From the NCBI RefSeq assembly GCF_004923205.2, contig NZ_SELD02000007.1, positions 1 to 64,000 on the forward strand: a DNA stretch of 64,000 bases, read 5' to 3'. A model generated the notes under the pieces. The model had not been told where the DNA came from and searched no databases. It saw nothing but the letters and a program-made list of their open reading frames with translations. The first letter of the stretch is position 1. Each line of letters starts with the position of its first letter. Of the stretch, positions 17,421 through 26,386 are shown piece by piece. Source of the DNA: Paracoccus aeridis. GTDB taxonomy: Bacteria > Pseudomonadota > Alphaproteobacteria > Rhodobacterales > Rhodobacteraceae. Made by a program: the position numbers and the translations under genes.

Positions 17421-18749
17421 ATGATCGACATCATCAGCCAGCTCGGCGGGCTCGCCTGGACCATCGTCGCCTTTGTCGTCGCGCTGTCGATCATCGTGGG
17501 TGTCCACGAATACGGCCACTACATCGTCGGGCGCTGGTCGGGCATCCGGGCCGAGGTGTTCTCGCTGGGGTTCGGGCCGCGGCTGTGGTCGCGGCGCGAC
17601 CGGCGCGGGACGCTGTGGCAGGTGGCGGCCATCCCGCTCGGCGGCTATGTCCGCTTCTTCGGCGACGCCGATCCGGCGAGCGCGGGGCCGGGGCTGGCGG
17701 TGGATCCGGCCCTGCGGCGGCAGACGCTGGAAGGGGCGCCGCTCTGGGCGCGCTTCGCCACCGTGGCGGCCGGGCCGTTCGCCAACTTCATCCTGTCGAC
17801 CCTGATCTTCGCGGGCGTGATCGCGTTCCAGGGCGTCGCGGTCGAGCGGCTGTTGATCGCCGACATGGCGGCCACCCCGCCCGGCGTCGTCAACGAGCTT
17901 CGCGCGGGCGACGAGATCCTTGCCGTCGAAGGCCGCCCGCTCGCGACCTGGGGCCAGCTGTTCCAGGCCGGCCGCGACCTTGCCCCGCACGCGCCGGTGG
18001 ACTGGACCGTGCGCCGCGACGGGGCCGAGGTGACGGTGCCCGGCCCTCATCCCGCGCCGCCCCGGATCAGCGGCGTGGCGCCTCGCAGCGCGGCGTCCGG
18101 CGCGGGGCTGCGGCCTGGCGACGTGATCCTGTCCATCGACGGCGCGCCGGTCGTCCGCTTCGACGAGCTTCGCGACCGGGTCGAGGCGGCTGACGGTCGC
18201 GCCGTTCTGCTGCGCGTGTGGCGGCCCGGCGCGGGCGAGGCCGACTATTCGCTGGTGCCCAAACGGCAGGACCTGCCGACGGCGGACGGGTACGAGCAGC
18301 GCTGGCTGATCGGCGTGACGGGGGGCGAAGGCTACTTCGTCCCCGCCACCCGCCACGCCGGCCCGGTCGAGGCGATCGGCGCGGGCCTGGCGCAGACCTG
18401 GGCCATCATCGCGGGGTCGGTTTCGGGCCTGTGGGCCATGATCTCGGGCCAGATTGGCAGCTGCAACCTGGGCGGCGCGATCTCGATCGCCGAAAGCACG
18501 GGGCAGGCGGCGACCACGGGCGCCGCGGGCTTCATCTGGTGGATCGGCGTCCTGTCGGCGGCAATCGGTTTTCTCAACATCCTGCCGGTGCCGGTTCTCG
18601 ACGGCGGCCACCTCGCCTTCTTCACGTGGGAGGCGCTTACCGGGCGCCCGCCATCGCCCCGCGCGCTCAGGATCCTGACCTCGATCGGGCTGGCGGCGGT
18701 GCTTGCACTGATGATTTTTGGTCTCTCCAACGATATTCTGTGCCGCTGA
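17421..18749 (+). CDS. rseP: site-2 intramembrane metalloprotease
   Basis: A 442-aa polytopic inner-membrane zinc protease that cleaves anti-sigma factors and remnant signal peptides within the membrane. The first helix carries HEYGH at residues 29-33. Two PDZ-like segments fill about 115-290 (GDEILAVEGRP and GDVILSIDGAPV are the paired carboxylate-binding-loop regions). The C-terminal helix has NILPVPVLDGGHLAFF with the third zinc ligand (Asp about 394). The position immediately before bamA is conserved in proteobacteria and ties envelope stress signalling to outer-membrane assembly. The 99 bp before bamA may contain a promoter. Confidence 0.95.
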   Translation: MIDIISQLGGLAWTIVAFVVALSIIVGVHEYGHYIVGRWSGIRAEVFSLGFGPRLWSRRDRRGTLWQVAAIPLGGYVRFFGDADPASAGPGLAVDPALRRQTLEGAPLWARFATVAAGPFANFILSTLIFAGVIAFQGVAVERLLIADMAATPPGVVNELRAGDEILAVEGRPLATWGQLFQAGRDLAPHAPVDWTVRRDGAEVTVPGPHPAPPRISGVAPRSAASGAGLRPGDVILSIDGAPVVRFDELRDRVEAADGRAVLLRVWRPGAGEADYSLVPKRQDLPTADGYEQRWLIGVTGGEGYFVPATRHAGPVEAIGAGLAQTWAIIAGSVSGLWAMISGQIGSCNLGGAISIAESTGQAATTGAAGFIWWIGVLSAAIGFLNILPVPVLDGGHLAFFTWEALTGRPPSPRALRILTSIGLAAVLALMIFGLSNDILCR

Positions 18750-18763
18750 ACCGGGGCTTTGTT

Positions 18764-18791
18764 TTGACAGGGCCTGCGGCGGCGATTAACC
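18764..18791 (+). promoter_or_regulatory. candidate sigma70-type promoter before bamA
   Basis: TTGACA at 18764-18769, a 16-bp spacer, then TTAACC at 18786-18791. The -35 box is a perfect consensus while the -10 is weak, as is common in Rhodobacteraceae. It lies in the 99-bp rseP-bamA gap and would allow bamA-skp expression apart from the upstream block. It is not experimentally supported. Confidence 0.4.
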
Positions 18792-18848
18792 ATCGCCCCC
18801 AAATGCGACGGGGGAACCCCGCGCACGGCGGAAGCATGAGGGGCGGCC

Positions 18849-21185
18849 ATGAGCAGACGGACTTTCGGCAGGGGCGCCGCGGCGCTGGTTTCGGCGCTGG
18901 CGCTTGCACCCGCGCTGGTCGCGGCGACGGGGCCGGCGATGGCCTTCACCTTCAGCAGCGTGCAGATCGAGGGGTCCGAGCGGATCGAGCCCGCGACGAT
19001 CCTGTCCACCGCCGGCGTCCAGCGCGGCGAGGATCTGAGCGCGGGTGACCTGAACGACGCGCAGCAGCGCCTGCAGCAGTCGGGCCTGTTCGAGACGGTC
19101 GAGGTGATCCCCCAGGGCAGCACGCTGGTGATCCGCGTGTCCGAGTTCCCGACCATCCGCGTCATCAGCTTCGAGGGCAACCGCCGCCTGAACGACGAGC
19201 GCCTGGGCGAGATCGTCAGTTCGCGCGCGAACCGGGTGCTGTCGCCCGCGCAGGCCGAACAGGACGCCCAGCTGATCGCCGCGGCCTACGCCGCCGACGG
19301 GCGTCTGGCCGCGCGGGTCGACCCGCGCGTGATCCGGCGCGGCCAGAACCAGGTGGACCTCGTCTTCGAGATCCGCGAAGGCGACCTGACCGAGATCGAG
19401 CGGATCGGCTTCACCGGCAACCGCGCGTTTTCCGACCGCCAGCTTCGCAACGTCCTGCAGACCAAGCAGGCCGGGATCCTGCGGCAGTTCATCCAGCGCG
19501 ACACCTATTCGCCCGACCGCATCCAGCTGGACCAGCAGCTGCTGACCGACTACTACCGCTCGCGCGGGTTCGCCGATTTCCGGGTCGAGGCCGTGGCGCC
19601 GGAAATCACCCGCGAGCGCGACGCATTCTTCGTGATCTACAACATCTACGAAGGGCCGCGCTACACCTTCGGCCAGGTGAACACGGTAAGCGAGATCCCC
19701 GGCGTCGATGCCGCGCCCTTCGCCGCGCAGAACCGCGTGCGCCCCGGCGAGGTCTACAGCCCGCAGACGGTCGAGAACACGATCCAGCGGATGGAGACGG
19801 TGGCGATCCAGCAGGGGCTCGACTTCGTCGCGGTCGAGCCGCGCGTCGTCAAGAACGAGCGCAACCAGACGCTGGGCCTCACCTTCGCGCTGGTCCGCGG
19901 CCCGCGCATCTTCGTCGAGCGGATCGACATCGAGGGCAACACCACCACGCTTGACCAGGTGATCCGGCGCCAGTTCCGCACCGTCGAAGGCGACCCCTTC
20001 AACCCGCGCGAGATCCGCAACGCCGCGGAACGCGTCCGCGCGCTGGGATATTTCGCCGACGCGCAGGTCGAAAGCCGCCCCGGCACCACCCCGCAGGAGG
20101 TGATCGTCGACGTCAACGTCGAGGAGCAGCCGACCGGCAGCCTGTCCTTCGGGGCGAGCTACGCCGGCGCCACCGGCGTCGGCTTCAACGTCGCGCTGCA
20201 GGAACGCAACTTCCTCGGCCGCGGACAGGAGCTCGGGCTGAGCCTGTCCACCACGAAGGGATCGCAGTCCTTCAACTTCAACTTCGTCGAGCCGGCGTTC
20301 CTCGACCGCGACCTGCGGGCCCGCTTCTCGGCGTGGTACCAGACGACCGACCGCCTGAACTCGAACTACAACACGGAATCGGCGGGGTTCCTCACGGGGC
20401 TCGAGTTTCCCGTCAGCCAGAACGGCCGCATCGAGCTGCGCTACCGGCTGGAGCAGGAAGAGCTGACCGACGTCGATCCGGTCGAGGTCGACCCCGAGAC
20501 GGGCGAGCTGGACGGGTCGTCCCCCATCCTCTACTTCGAACAGGGCGAGCGCCTGTCGTCGGCGCTCGGCTACACCTACAGCCACGACACCCGCCGCACG
20601 GGGCTCGATCCGCTGACCAGCTACAAGCTGAGCCTGAGCCAGGATTTCGCGGGACTCGGCGGCGACGTGAAATCGGTCACGACGACGCTGCTGGCCGGCG
20701 TGGAAAGCACCGCGTGGCGCCGGAACGTGACCATGCTGGCCGAAGTGGAAGGCGGGGCGGTCAACATGCTGGACGACGATTCCAGCCGGATCACGGACCG
20801 CTTCTCGGGGAACGGCAAGGTCCGCGGCTTCAAGCCCAACGGCTATGGTCCCCGCGATCTCGCGGCCCCGAACGAGGACGCGCTGGGGGGCAACTTCTAC
20901 TGGGCCGCCCGCGCCGAGGCGCGGTTCCCGCTGGGCCTGCCCGAGGAATACGGCATCAACGGCGGCCTGTTCGCGGACGCGGGATCGGTCTGGGGCCTGG
21001 ACGAGACGACCGGGCATGACGGGGTCGAGGTGGACGATTCCATGCAGGTCCGCGCGGCCGTCGGCGTGTCGCTGTTCTGGACCACGCCGGTCGGCCCGCT
21101 GCGCTTCAACCTGGCGAAGGCGCTCCAGAGCGAGGAGTACGACGAGGAACAGTCCTTCGACCTGACCCTGTCGACGCAGTTCTGA
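18849..21185 (+). CDS. bamA: outer-membrane protein assembly factor (Omp85)
   Basis: A 778-aa outer-membrane insertase. A signal peptide of about 32 residues (basic MSRRTFGRG, then an Ala-rich core ending GPAMA) is followed by POTRA domains. Examples are FSSVQIEGSERIEPATILSTAGV, IRVISFEGNRRLNDERLGEIV, IERIGFTGNRAFSDRQLRNVL and FVERIDIEGNTTTLDQVIRRQF. A C-terminal 16-strand barrel ends in Phe (DLTLSTQF), the usual BAM recognition end. The barrel contains the VRGF-like loop (KVRGFKPNGYGPRD). An Arg/Glu-rich insertion with acidic residues (VDPVEVDPETGELDGS) lies in a barrel loop. Its stop overlaps the skp start. Confidence 0.97.
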   Translation: MSRRTFGRGAAALVSALALAPALVAATGPAMAFTFSSVQIEGSERIEPATILSTAGVQRGEDLSAGDLNDAQQRLQQSGLFETVEVIPQGSTLVIRVSEFPTIRVISFEGNRRLNDERLGEIVSSRANRVLSPAQAEQDAQLIAAAYAADGRLAARVDPRVIRRGQNQVDLVFEIREGDLTEIERIGFTGNRAFSDRQLRNVLQTKQAGILRQFIQRDTYSPDRIQLDQQLLTDYYRSRGFADFRVEAVAPEITRERDAFFVIYNIYEGPRYTFGQVNTVSEIPGVDAAPFAAQNRVRPGEVYSPQTVENTIQRMETVAIQQGLDFVAVEPRVVKNERNQTLGLTFALVRGPRIFVERIDIEGNTTTLDQVIRRQFRTVEGDPFNPREIRNAAERVRALGYFADAQVESRPGTTPQEVIVDVNVEEQPTGSLSFGASYAGATGVGFNVALQERNFLGRGQELGLSLSTTKGSQSFNFNFVEPAFLDRDLRARFSAWYQTTDRLNSNYNTESAGFLTGLEFPVSQNGRIELRYRLEQEELTDVDPVEVDPETGELDGSSPILYFEQGERLSSALGYTYSHDTRRTGLDPLTSYKLSLSQDFAGLGGDVKSVTTTLLAGVESTAWRRNVTMLAEVEGGAVNMLDDDSSRITDRFSGNGKVRGFKPNGYGPRDLAAPNEDALGGNFYWAARAEARFPLGLPEEYGINGGLFADAGSVWGLDETTGHDGVEVDDSMQVRAAVGVSLFWTTPVGPLRFNLAKALQSEEYDEEQSFDLTLSTQF

Positions 21186-22030
21186 TGCACGCGGGCGGGC
21201 TGATCCGGGCGGCGCTTCTGGTCAGCCTCGCGCCGCTCGCGGCCCTTGCGCAGCAGGCGCCCGGCGCTGCCGCGGCGGAGGGCGACGGAACGCCCGCGCC
21301 GCAGGCCACGGCCCCTGCCGCTCCGGTTCCCACGTCCCCGCAGGATCGCGCGGCAGGCCCCGCGGTGTCGCGTGGGATCGTGACCGTGGACCAGGAAAAG
21401 ATGTACAACCGTTCGGCCTGGGGGCAACGTGCCGAGGCGCTCGTCGCCGAGCGCCTGCGCGCGGTCCAGGCCGAGAATGACCGCCTGTTCGCGGACCTGT
21501 CGGCCGAGGAGGCGGACCTGACGCGGCAGCGCGCCACCCTTCCGGCAGAGGATTTCCGCGCCCGCGCGACCGCCTTCGACGAGCGCGTGACGACCTTGCG
21601 CCGCGAACGCGAGGCCGCCTCGCTCGAAGTGGCGGCGCTGGCCGAGGCCGAGCGCAACCGCTTCTTCGCCGCCGCTGTCCCGGTCATCGGATCGCTGATG
21701 CGGGAACGGGGCGCCGTTCTGGTGCTTGACCCGCGCACCGTCCTGATGTCGGCCGAGGCGATCGACATGACCGACGCGGCGATCGCCCGGCTGAACCAGC
21801 AGGTGGGTGACGGCGCGGGGCTCGTGCAGGTGCCCCCGGTCCCGCTGTCCACCCCCGCGCCGGGCGTGCCGCCGGCGTCGCCCCCGGCGACCGGACACAC
21901 GGAACTGCCGGCCCCGACCGCGCCGGCTCCGGCCGGGGCGTCAGCGGGCCAAACCGCGCCAGCCGCGGCGGGCGCGACAGCAGGCCGGCCCGCACCGGGC
22001 GGGACAGCGGTTGGCGGGACCGTGAACTGA
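21185..22030 (+). CDS. skp: OmpH/Skp-family periplasmic chaperone with Pro/Ala-rich tail
   Basis: A 281-aa secreted protein. A signal peptide ([19 protein letters not shown]) is followed by an Ala/Pro linker, then [36 protein letters not shown] and a long charged helical region typical of the Skp tentacles. It ends near [28 protein letters not shown]. Skp holds unfolded outer-membrane proteins for BamA. The protein is longer than E. coli Skp (about 160 aa) because of the N-terminal linker and an approximately 70-residue low-complexity Pro/Ala/Gly tail (residues about 215-281). The start overlaps the bamA stop (TGATG). Confidence 0.85.
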   Translation: MHAGGLIRAALLVSLAPLAALAQQAPGAAAAEGDGTPAPQATAPAAPVPTSPQDRAAGPAVSRGIVTVDQEKMYNRSAWGQRAEALVAERLRAVQAENDRLFADLSAEEADLTRQRATLPAEDFRARATAFDERVTTLRREREAASLEVAALAEAERNRFFAAAVPVIGSLMRERGAVLVLDPRTVLMSAEAIDMTDAAIARLNQQVGDGAGLVQVPPVPLSTPAPGVPPASPPATGHTELPAPTAPAPAGASAGQTAPAAAGATAGRPAPGGTAVGGTVN

Positions 22031-22056
22031 GCGGGGGCGTCCTGAAACCAGGCGGC

Positions 22057-22749
22057 ATGTTCCGCCCCCCGGCACCCCGCGGCGCGTCGCTGCACGTGCC
22101 CGCGCGTCGCGCCGGGTTGCCCGTCGGCCTGCCAGGCATGCGGATCGGGCTTCTGGGCGGGTCGTTCGATCCGCCCCACCACGCCCATGTCCAGATCAGC
22201 GCGATGGCGCTCGCCAGATTCCGGCTCGACCGGGTCTGGTGGCTCGTCACGCCCGGCAACCCCCTGAAGGCCCACGGCCCCGCGCCGATCTCCGAGCGGA
22301 TCGCGGCGGCGCGGCGGATGCTGGACGATCCCCGCATCGTCGTCACCGACATCGAGACGCGGCTCGGCACGCGCGTCACCGCCGACACGCTCGCCGCCAT
22401 GCAGCACCGCTGGCCGGGCGTGCGGTTCGTGTGGCTGATGGGGTCGGACAACCTCGTCCAGTTCGACCGCTGGCAGCGCTGGCGCGAGATCGCGGCCCGC
22501 GTGCCGATCGGGGTCGTGGCCCGCCCCGGCTCGCGCCTGTCCGCCCGGTTTTCCCGCGCCGCGCAGGCGCTCGAATGCTTCCGCCTGCCGCAGTCGCGGG
22601 CGGCCGCGCTGGCAACGACCCCGCCGCCTGCCTGGGTCCTGATCGACGTGCCGATGTCGCCCGCGTCATCCGCGGCAATCCGCGCGGCGCAGGCGGCGCG
22701 CTCGCCCCAGGGTGGCGTGCGCTTGCCAACGCCGCCGTCCGTGCGATAG
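22057..22749 (+). CDS. nadD: nicotinate-nucleotide adenylyltransferase
   Basis: A 230-aa nucleotidyltransferase that adenylates nicotinate mononucleotide in NAD biosynthesis. The N-terminal nucleotide-binding motif is [18 protein letters not shown] (residues 28-45); [26 protein letters not shown] and a C-terminal segment with SSAAIRA (the ISST-like ATP site is degenerate, PASSAAIR) follow. The 27-residue extension before MRIGLL is common in Rhodobacteraceae homologues; starting at 22138 is possible. Its usual neighbour rsfS is absent. Here it lies between skp and fabZ, the slot where many proteobacteria have lpxD. Confidence 0.9.
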   Translation: MFRPPAPRGASLHVPARRAGLPVGLPGMRIGLLGGSFDPPHHAHVQISAMALARFRLDRVWWLVTPGNPLKAHGPAPISERIAAARRMLDDPRIVVTDIETRLGTRVTADTLAAMQHRWPGVRFVWLMGSDNLVQFDRWQRWREIAARVPIGVVARPGSRLSARFSRAAQALECFRLPQSRAAALATTPPPAWVLIDVPMSPASSAAIRAAQAARSPQGGVRLPTPPSVR

Positions 22750-22772
22750 CTGGTCGAAAACCGGAGAAAACG

Positions 22773-23252
22773 ATGGCCGCGACCGAGCGCACGCCTGCCC
22801 CCTGCACCGAGGCCGACTTGGCCCTGATCAAGCGGATCATCCCCCATCGCTACCCGTTCCTGCTGGTGGACAAGGTGCGCGACATCGAGGCGGGCACGAG
22901 CGCCGTCGGGATCAAGAACGTGACCGCGAACGAGCCGCATTTCCCCGGCCACTTCCCGGACGCCCCGATCATGCCCGGCGTCCTCATCATCGAGGCGATG
23001 GCCCAGACCGCCGCGGTGCTGGTCGGCGTCACGCTGGACGTGGCCGACCGCAACCTGCTGACCTATTTCATGGCGATCGACAACTGCAAGTTCCGCAGCA
23101 TGGTCGTGCCCGGCGACACCGTCGAACTGCACGTCCAGATCACCCGGGCGGGCGGCAGGATCTGGCGCTTCAAGGGCCGCGCCATGGTCGGCGACAGGCT
23201 CTGCGCCGAGGCGGACTTTACCGCCATGATGGACCTTCCGGCGGATGGCTGA
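22773..23252 (+). CDS. fabZ: 3-hydroxyacyl-[ACP] dehydratase
   Basis: A 159-aa hot-dog-fold enzyme that dehydrates beta-hydroxyacyl-ACPs in type II fatty-acid synthesis. It competes with lipid A synthesis for 3-hydroxymyristoyl-ACP. Visible are [13 protein letters not shown], the catalytic His in [22 protein letters not shown] (about residue 58) and the Glu of that helix (about 72). ATG 22773 has GGAG eight bases upstream. lpxA starts 8 bp before its stop, so the coupled genes set the balance of the shared substrate, as in E. coli. Confidence 0.96.
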   Translation: MAATERTPAPCTEADLALIKRIIPHRYPFLLVDKVRDIEAGTSAVGIKNVTANEPHFPGHFPDAPIMPGVLIIEAMAQTAAVLVGVTLDVADRNLLTYFMAIDNCKFRSMVVPGDTVELHVQITRAGGRIWRFKGRAMVGDRLCAEADFTAMMDLPADG

Positions 23253-24030
23253 GGTGGCGGTCCACCCCTCGGCGGTCGTGGAACCCGGCGCGGTGCTGGG
23301 CGACGGGGTCGAGATCGGGCCGTTCTGCCACGTGGGCGCGCAGGTCAGGCTGGACGATGGCGTCGTGCTGAAAAGCCATGTCGTCGTCACGGGCGACACC
23401 CGGATCGGGGCGGAAACGACGGTCTTCCCCTTCGCCTGCATCGGCGAGGCGCCGCAGGATCTCAAGTACCGGGGCGAGCCCACGGTCCTGCGGATCGGCG
23501 CGCGCAACCGCATCCGCGAATACGTGACGATCAACCCGGGGACCGAGGGCGGCGGCGGCAGGACCATCGTCGGCGATGACGGCCTGTTCATGGCCGGCAG
23601 CCACATCGCCCATGACTGCCGCATCGGCAACAACGTGATCCTGGTGAACAACGTGGCCATCGCCGGTCACTGCGTGATCGACGACGAGGTGATCGTGGGC
23701 GGGCTGTCCGGTGTCCACCAGTTCGTGCGGATCGGGCGCGGCGCGATGATCGGCGCGGTCACGATGGTCACGGCGGACGTGCTTCCCTATGCGCTGGTGC
23801 AAGGACCGCGCGGGCAGGTGGACGGCCTCAACCTGGTGGGGCTGAAGCGCAGGGGCGCCGGGCGCGCAGAGCTTGCCGCGCTGCGGCAGCTGATGTCCGC
23901 GCTGTCGGGCGGATCGCTGCGCGAGACCGCGCGCGCCCGCGCGGCGGGCGAGGTGTCGCCGATGGAACGCGAGGTGCTCGACTTCATCCTCGCGCCGACC
24001 GAGCGCAGCTTCCTCGCCCCGCAGGCATGA
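23245..24030 (+). CDS. lpxA: UDP-N-acetylglucosamine acyltransferase
   Basis: A 261-aa left-handed beta-helix enzyme for the first step of lipid A synthesis, moving 3-hydroxyacyl from ACP to UDP-GlcNAc. Hexapeptide repeats run from [28 protein letters not shown] onward. The catalytic His is His123 in [13 protein letters not shown], and the C-terminal helical domain starts near [10 protein letters not shown]. It overlaps fabZ by 8 bp, and its TGA overlaps lpxI (ATGA). Confidence 0.96.
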   Translation: MAEVAVHPSAVVEPGAVLGDGVEIGPFCHVGAQVRLDDGVVLKSHVVVTGDTRIGAETTVFPFACIGEAPQDLKYRGEPTVLRIGARNRIREYVTINPGTEGGGGRTIVGDDGLFMAGSHIAHDCRIGNNVILVNNVAIAGHCVIDDEVIVGGLSGVHQFVRIGRGAMIGAVTMVTADVLPYALVQGPRGQVDGLNLVGLKRRGAGRAELAALRQLMSALSGGSLRETARARAAGEVSPMEREVLDFILAPTERSFLAPQA

Positions 24031-24842
24031 CCGGCATGAAGCGGGACCGGGTCGCCGTCATCGCCGGGCAGGGCGCGCTGGCGCCGCTGGTAGTCGGCGC
24101 GCTGGACGACGCCTGCGTCTTCGCGCTGCAGGGCTTCGCGCCCGAAGGCGTTGACGCCGAGCCGTTCCGGCTGGAACGGCTGTCGCTGCTCTTGGACCGG
24201 CTGGTGGACGATGGCGTCACCCGGGTCGTCTTCGCGGGCGCTGTCCGCCGTCCGCGCCTCGACCCCGATCTGTTCGACCCCCGCACCGCGCAGCTGTTGC
24301 CGCGCATCCTGTCGGCGATGCAGTCGGGCGACGACGGCGCGCTGCGCGAGATCATCGCGATCTTCGAGGACTGGGGCCTGCAGGTGGTTGGCGTCCAGGA
24401 TGTGCTGCCGGGCCTGGTCCCGGGCGAGGGCGTGCTCGCGGGCGCGCCTTCGGCGGCCGACCGCCGGGACGCCGAGCGCGCGGCGGCGATCCTTGCCGCG
24501 CTGGGGCCGCTTGACGTGGGGCAGGGCGCGGTGGTCGCGCAGGGGCTGTGCCTTGCGGTCGAGACGCTGCCGGGCACGGCGGCGATGCTGGACTTCGCGG
24601 CCCGCCACAAGGCGCTGAGACCCGATCCGGGCGGCGCACGCGGCGTGTTCTACAAGGCCCCGAAGCCCGGGCAGGACCGGCGGATCGACCTGCCGGCGCT
24701 CGGTCCCGACAGCGTGGCGCAGGCGGCGGCGGCGGGCCTTGCCGGCATCGCGTGGGAAGCGGACGGGGTGATCCTTCTCGACCGCGACGCGATGGTGGCG
24801 GCCGCGGACGCGGCCGGGCTGTTCCTGTGGGCGCGGGCGTGA
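24027..24842 (+). CDS. lpxI: UDP-2,3-diacylglucosamine pyrophosphatase (LpxI type)
   Basis: A 271-aa DUF1009-family protein. In alphaproteobacteria it replaces LpxH and hydrolyses UDP-2,3-diacylglucosamine to lipid X. Recognisable parts are VAVIAGQGALAPLVV at the N-terminus, VQDVLPGLVPGEGVLAG, VAQGLCLAVETLPGT and FYKAPKPGQDRRIDLPALG. It is chained to lpxA (ATGA) and to lpxB (GTGA), so the three lipid A genes form one coupled unit. Confidence 0.93.
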   Translation: MTGMKRDRVAVIAGQGALAPLVVGALDDACVFALQGFAPEGVDAEPFRLERLSLLLDRLVDDGVTRVVFAGAVRRPRLDPDLFDPRTAQLLPRILSAMQSGDDGALREIIAIFEDWGLQVVGVQDVLPGLVPGEGVLAGAPSAADRRDAERAAAILAALGPLDVGQGAVVAQGLCLAVETLPGTAAMLDFAARHKALRPDPGGARGVFYKAPKPGQDRRIDLPALGPDSVAQAAAAGLAGIAWEADGVILLDRDAMVAAADAAGLFLWARA

Positions 24843-26032
24843 CGTCCGGCCTGCCGTCGGACCAGCGCCCGCCCCGCATCTTCGTCGTCGCGGGCGAGCC
24901 CTCGGGCGACCGGCTGGGCGGTGCGCTGATGGAGGGGTTGCTCCGGCTCGATCCCGCGACCGAGTTCCGCGGCATCGGCGGGACGGAGATGACGGGCCGC
25001 GGCCTTTGCAGCCTGTTCCCGATGGAAGAACTCAGCCTCATGGGCATCTGGGAGGTGCTGCCGCAGTACCGCGCCCTCAAGCGCCGGATCGCGCAGACGG
25101 CGCAGGCGGTGCTGGATTGCAGGCCCGACGCTTTGGTCACGATCGACAGCCCGGACTTCGGCCTGCGCGTCGCGCGGATCGTGCGGGCGGCGAACCCGGC
25201 CATCCGCACGATCCACTACGTCGCGCCCTCGGTCTGGGCGTGGCGGCCGGGGCGCGCCGCGAAGATGGCGCAGGTGATCGACCACGTGCTCGCGATCCTG
25301 CCGTTCGAGCCGCCCTTGATGCGCGCCGCCGGCATGACCTGCGATTTCGTCGGCCACCCGGTCGTCGCCGAACCCCGTGCAACCGAAGCCGAGGCCGCCG
25401 CCTTCCGCGCCCGGCACGGCATTTCCGCCGATGCGCCGCTGGTCCTCTTCCTGCCCGGATCGCGACGGGGCGAGGTCACGCGGCTCGGCCCGCGCTTCGA
25501 CGAGGCGCTGATCCGGCTTCGCGACCGCATACCGGAACTGCGCGTGGTGCTGCCGACGGTGCCCGGCGTGTCGGCGCTGGTGGCCCAGATGGCGCGGCGC
25601 TGGCCCACGGCCCCCGTGCTGGTCGAGGAAGCAGGCGACAAGCGGGCGGCCTTTGCTGCGGCCGACCTGGCGCTTGCCGCGTCGGGCACGGTCAGCCTCG
25701 AGCTTGCGGCGAACCGGGTGCCGATGGTGATCGGCTACGACATGGCCCCGGTCAGCCGCGCGCTGATCGGCTGGCTGCTCAGGACCGACAGCGTGACGCT
25801 GGTGAACCTCGTCAGCGAGACGCGGGCGGTGCCGGAGTATCTCGGCCGGAACTGCCAGCCGGGGCCGATGGCGCTGGCGCTTTTCGAATTGCTGGAGAAC
25901 CCCGGGGCGCGGGCCGAACAGGTCGCTGCGATGGACCTGACGATGGACCGGCTGGGCCGGGGGGGCGAGCCGCCCGGATTGCGGGCGGCCCGTTCGGTGA
26001 TGGTGGCCGTCAGAGCGCCGCGGTCACGATGA
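24839..26032 (+). CDS. lpxB: lipid-A-disaccharide synthase
   Basis: A 397-aa GT19 glycosyltransferase joining UDP-diacylglucosamine and lipid X into the lipid A disaccharide on the inner leaflet. Visible are FVVAGEPSGDRLGGALM, PMEELSLMGIWEVLP, IDSPDFGLRVA, HYVAPSVWAWRPGRAAKMA, LFLPGSRRGEV and LAASGTVSLELAANRVPMVIGY. I chose GTG 24839 because it overlaps the lpxI stop as GTGA and gives normal length; no ATG fits. The last 23 bp overlap the convergent RidA gene, which may be unusual for regulation of the two transcripts. Confidence 0.95.
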   Translation: MTSGLPSDQRPPRIFVVAGEPSGDRLGGALMEGLLRLDPATEFRGIGGTEMTGRGLCSLFPMEELSLMGIWEVLPQYRALKRRIAQTAQAVLDCRPDALVTIDSPDFGLRVARIVRAANPAIRTIHYVAPSVWAWRPGRAAKMAQVIDHVLAILPFEPPLMRAAGMTCDFVGHPVVAEPRATEAEAAAFRARHGISADAPLVLFLPGSRRGEVTRLGPRFDEALIRLRDRIPELRVVLPTVPGVSALVAQMARRWPTAPVLVEEAGDKRAAFAAADLALAASGTVSLELAANRVPMVIGYDMAPVSRALIGWLLRTDSVTLVNLVSETRAVPEYLGRNCQPGPMALALFELLENPGARAEQVAAMDLTMDRLGRGGEPPGLRAARSVMVAVRAPRSR

Positions 26033-26384
26033 TCTCGACCTTGTAGTCGGGCGTGGCGAGCTTCGCCTCGCCGGTGGCGCGGGCAGGGGCGTGGCCCTTT
26101 GCCACCCACGCGTCCCAGACGCCGTTCATTTCGGCGAAGTCGGCCATGTCGGCGAGCCAGATCTGGGCGTAGAGAATTCGGGTCTTGTCGGTTCCGGCGG
26201 CGGCCAGCAGGCGGTCGACCTCGGCCAGCACCGCGCGGGTCTGATCCGCGACCGGCGCGCCGGGCGCACCGACCTGACCTGCCAGATAGACGGTGCCGTT
26301 CGCAACGACCGCCATGCTCATCCGATCGCCGCATTCGATCCGCGTGATTTCGGCCCGTTGCGTGGCCGCAGTCGTGTCCGCCAT
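26010..26384 (-). CDS. RidA-family (YjgF/YER057c) protein
   Basis: A 124-aa trimeric-barrel protein. Family members hydrolyse reactive enamine/imine intermediates from PLP enzymes. Visible are GTVYLAGQVG, the DQTRAVLAEVDRLLAAAGTDKTRILYAQIWLADMADFAEMNGVWDAWV-like region and the C-terminal KVEIIVTA. The usual catalytic Arg of archetypal RidA (in a CxRxCVEV-like segment) is not clear here; the tail reads PDYKVEIIV, as in Rid subfamilies that lack deaminase activity. The stop overlaps the end of lpxB by 23 bp. It lies 2 bp downstream of the TSUP permease gene and is probably co-transcribed with it. Confidence 0.85.
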   Translation of the reverse strand: MADTTAATQRAEITRIECGDRMSMAVVANGTVYLAGQVGAPGAPVADQTRAVLAEVDRLLAAAGTDKTRILYAQIWLADMADFAEMNGVWDAWVAKGHAPARATGEAKLATPDYKVEIIVTAAL

Positions 26385-26386
26385 GT

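Noticed and set aside
18786..21017. A 743-aa minus-strand ORF antisense to bamA
   Set aside because: bamA has signal peptide, POTRA and barrel features; the antisense frame has none.
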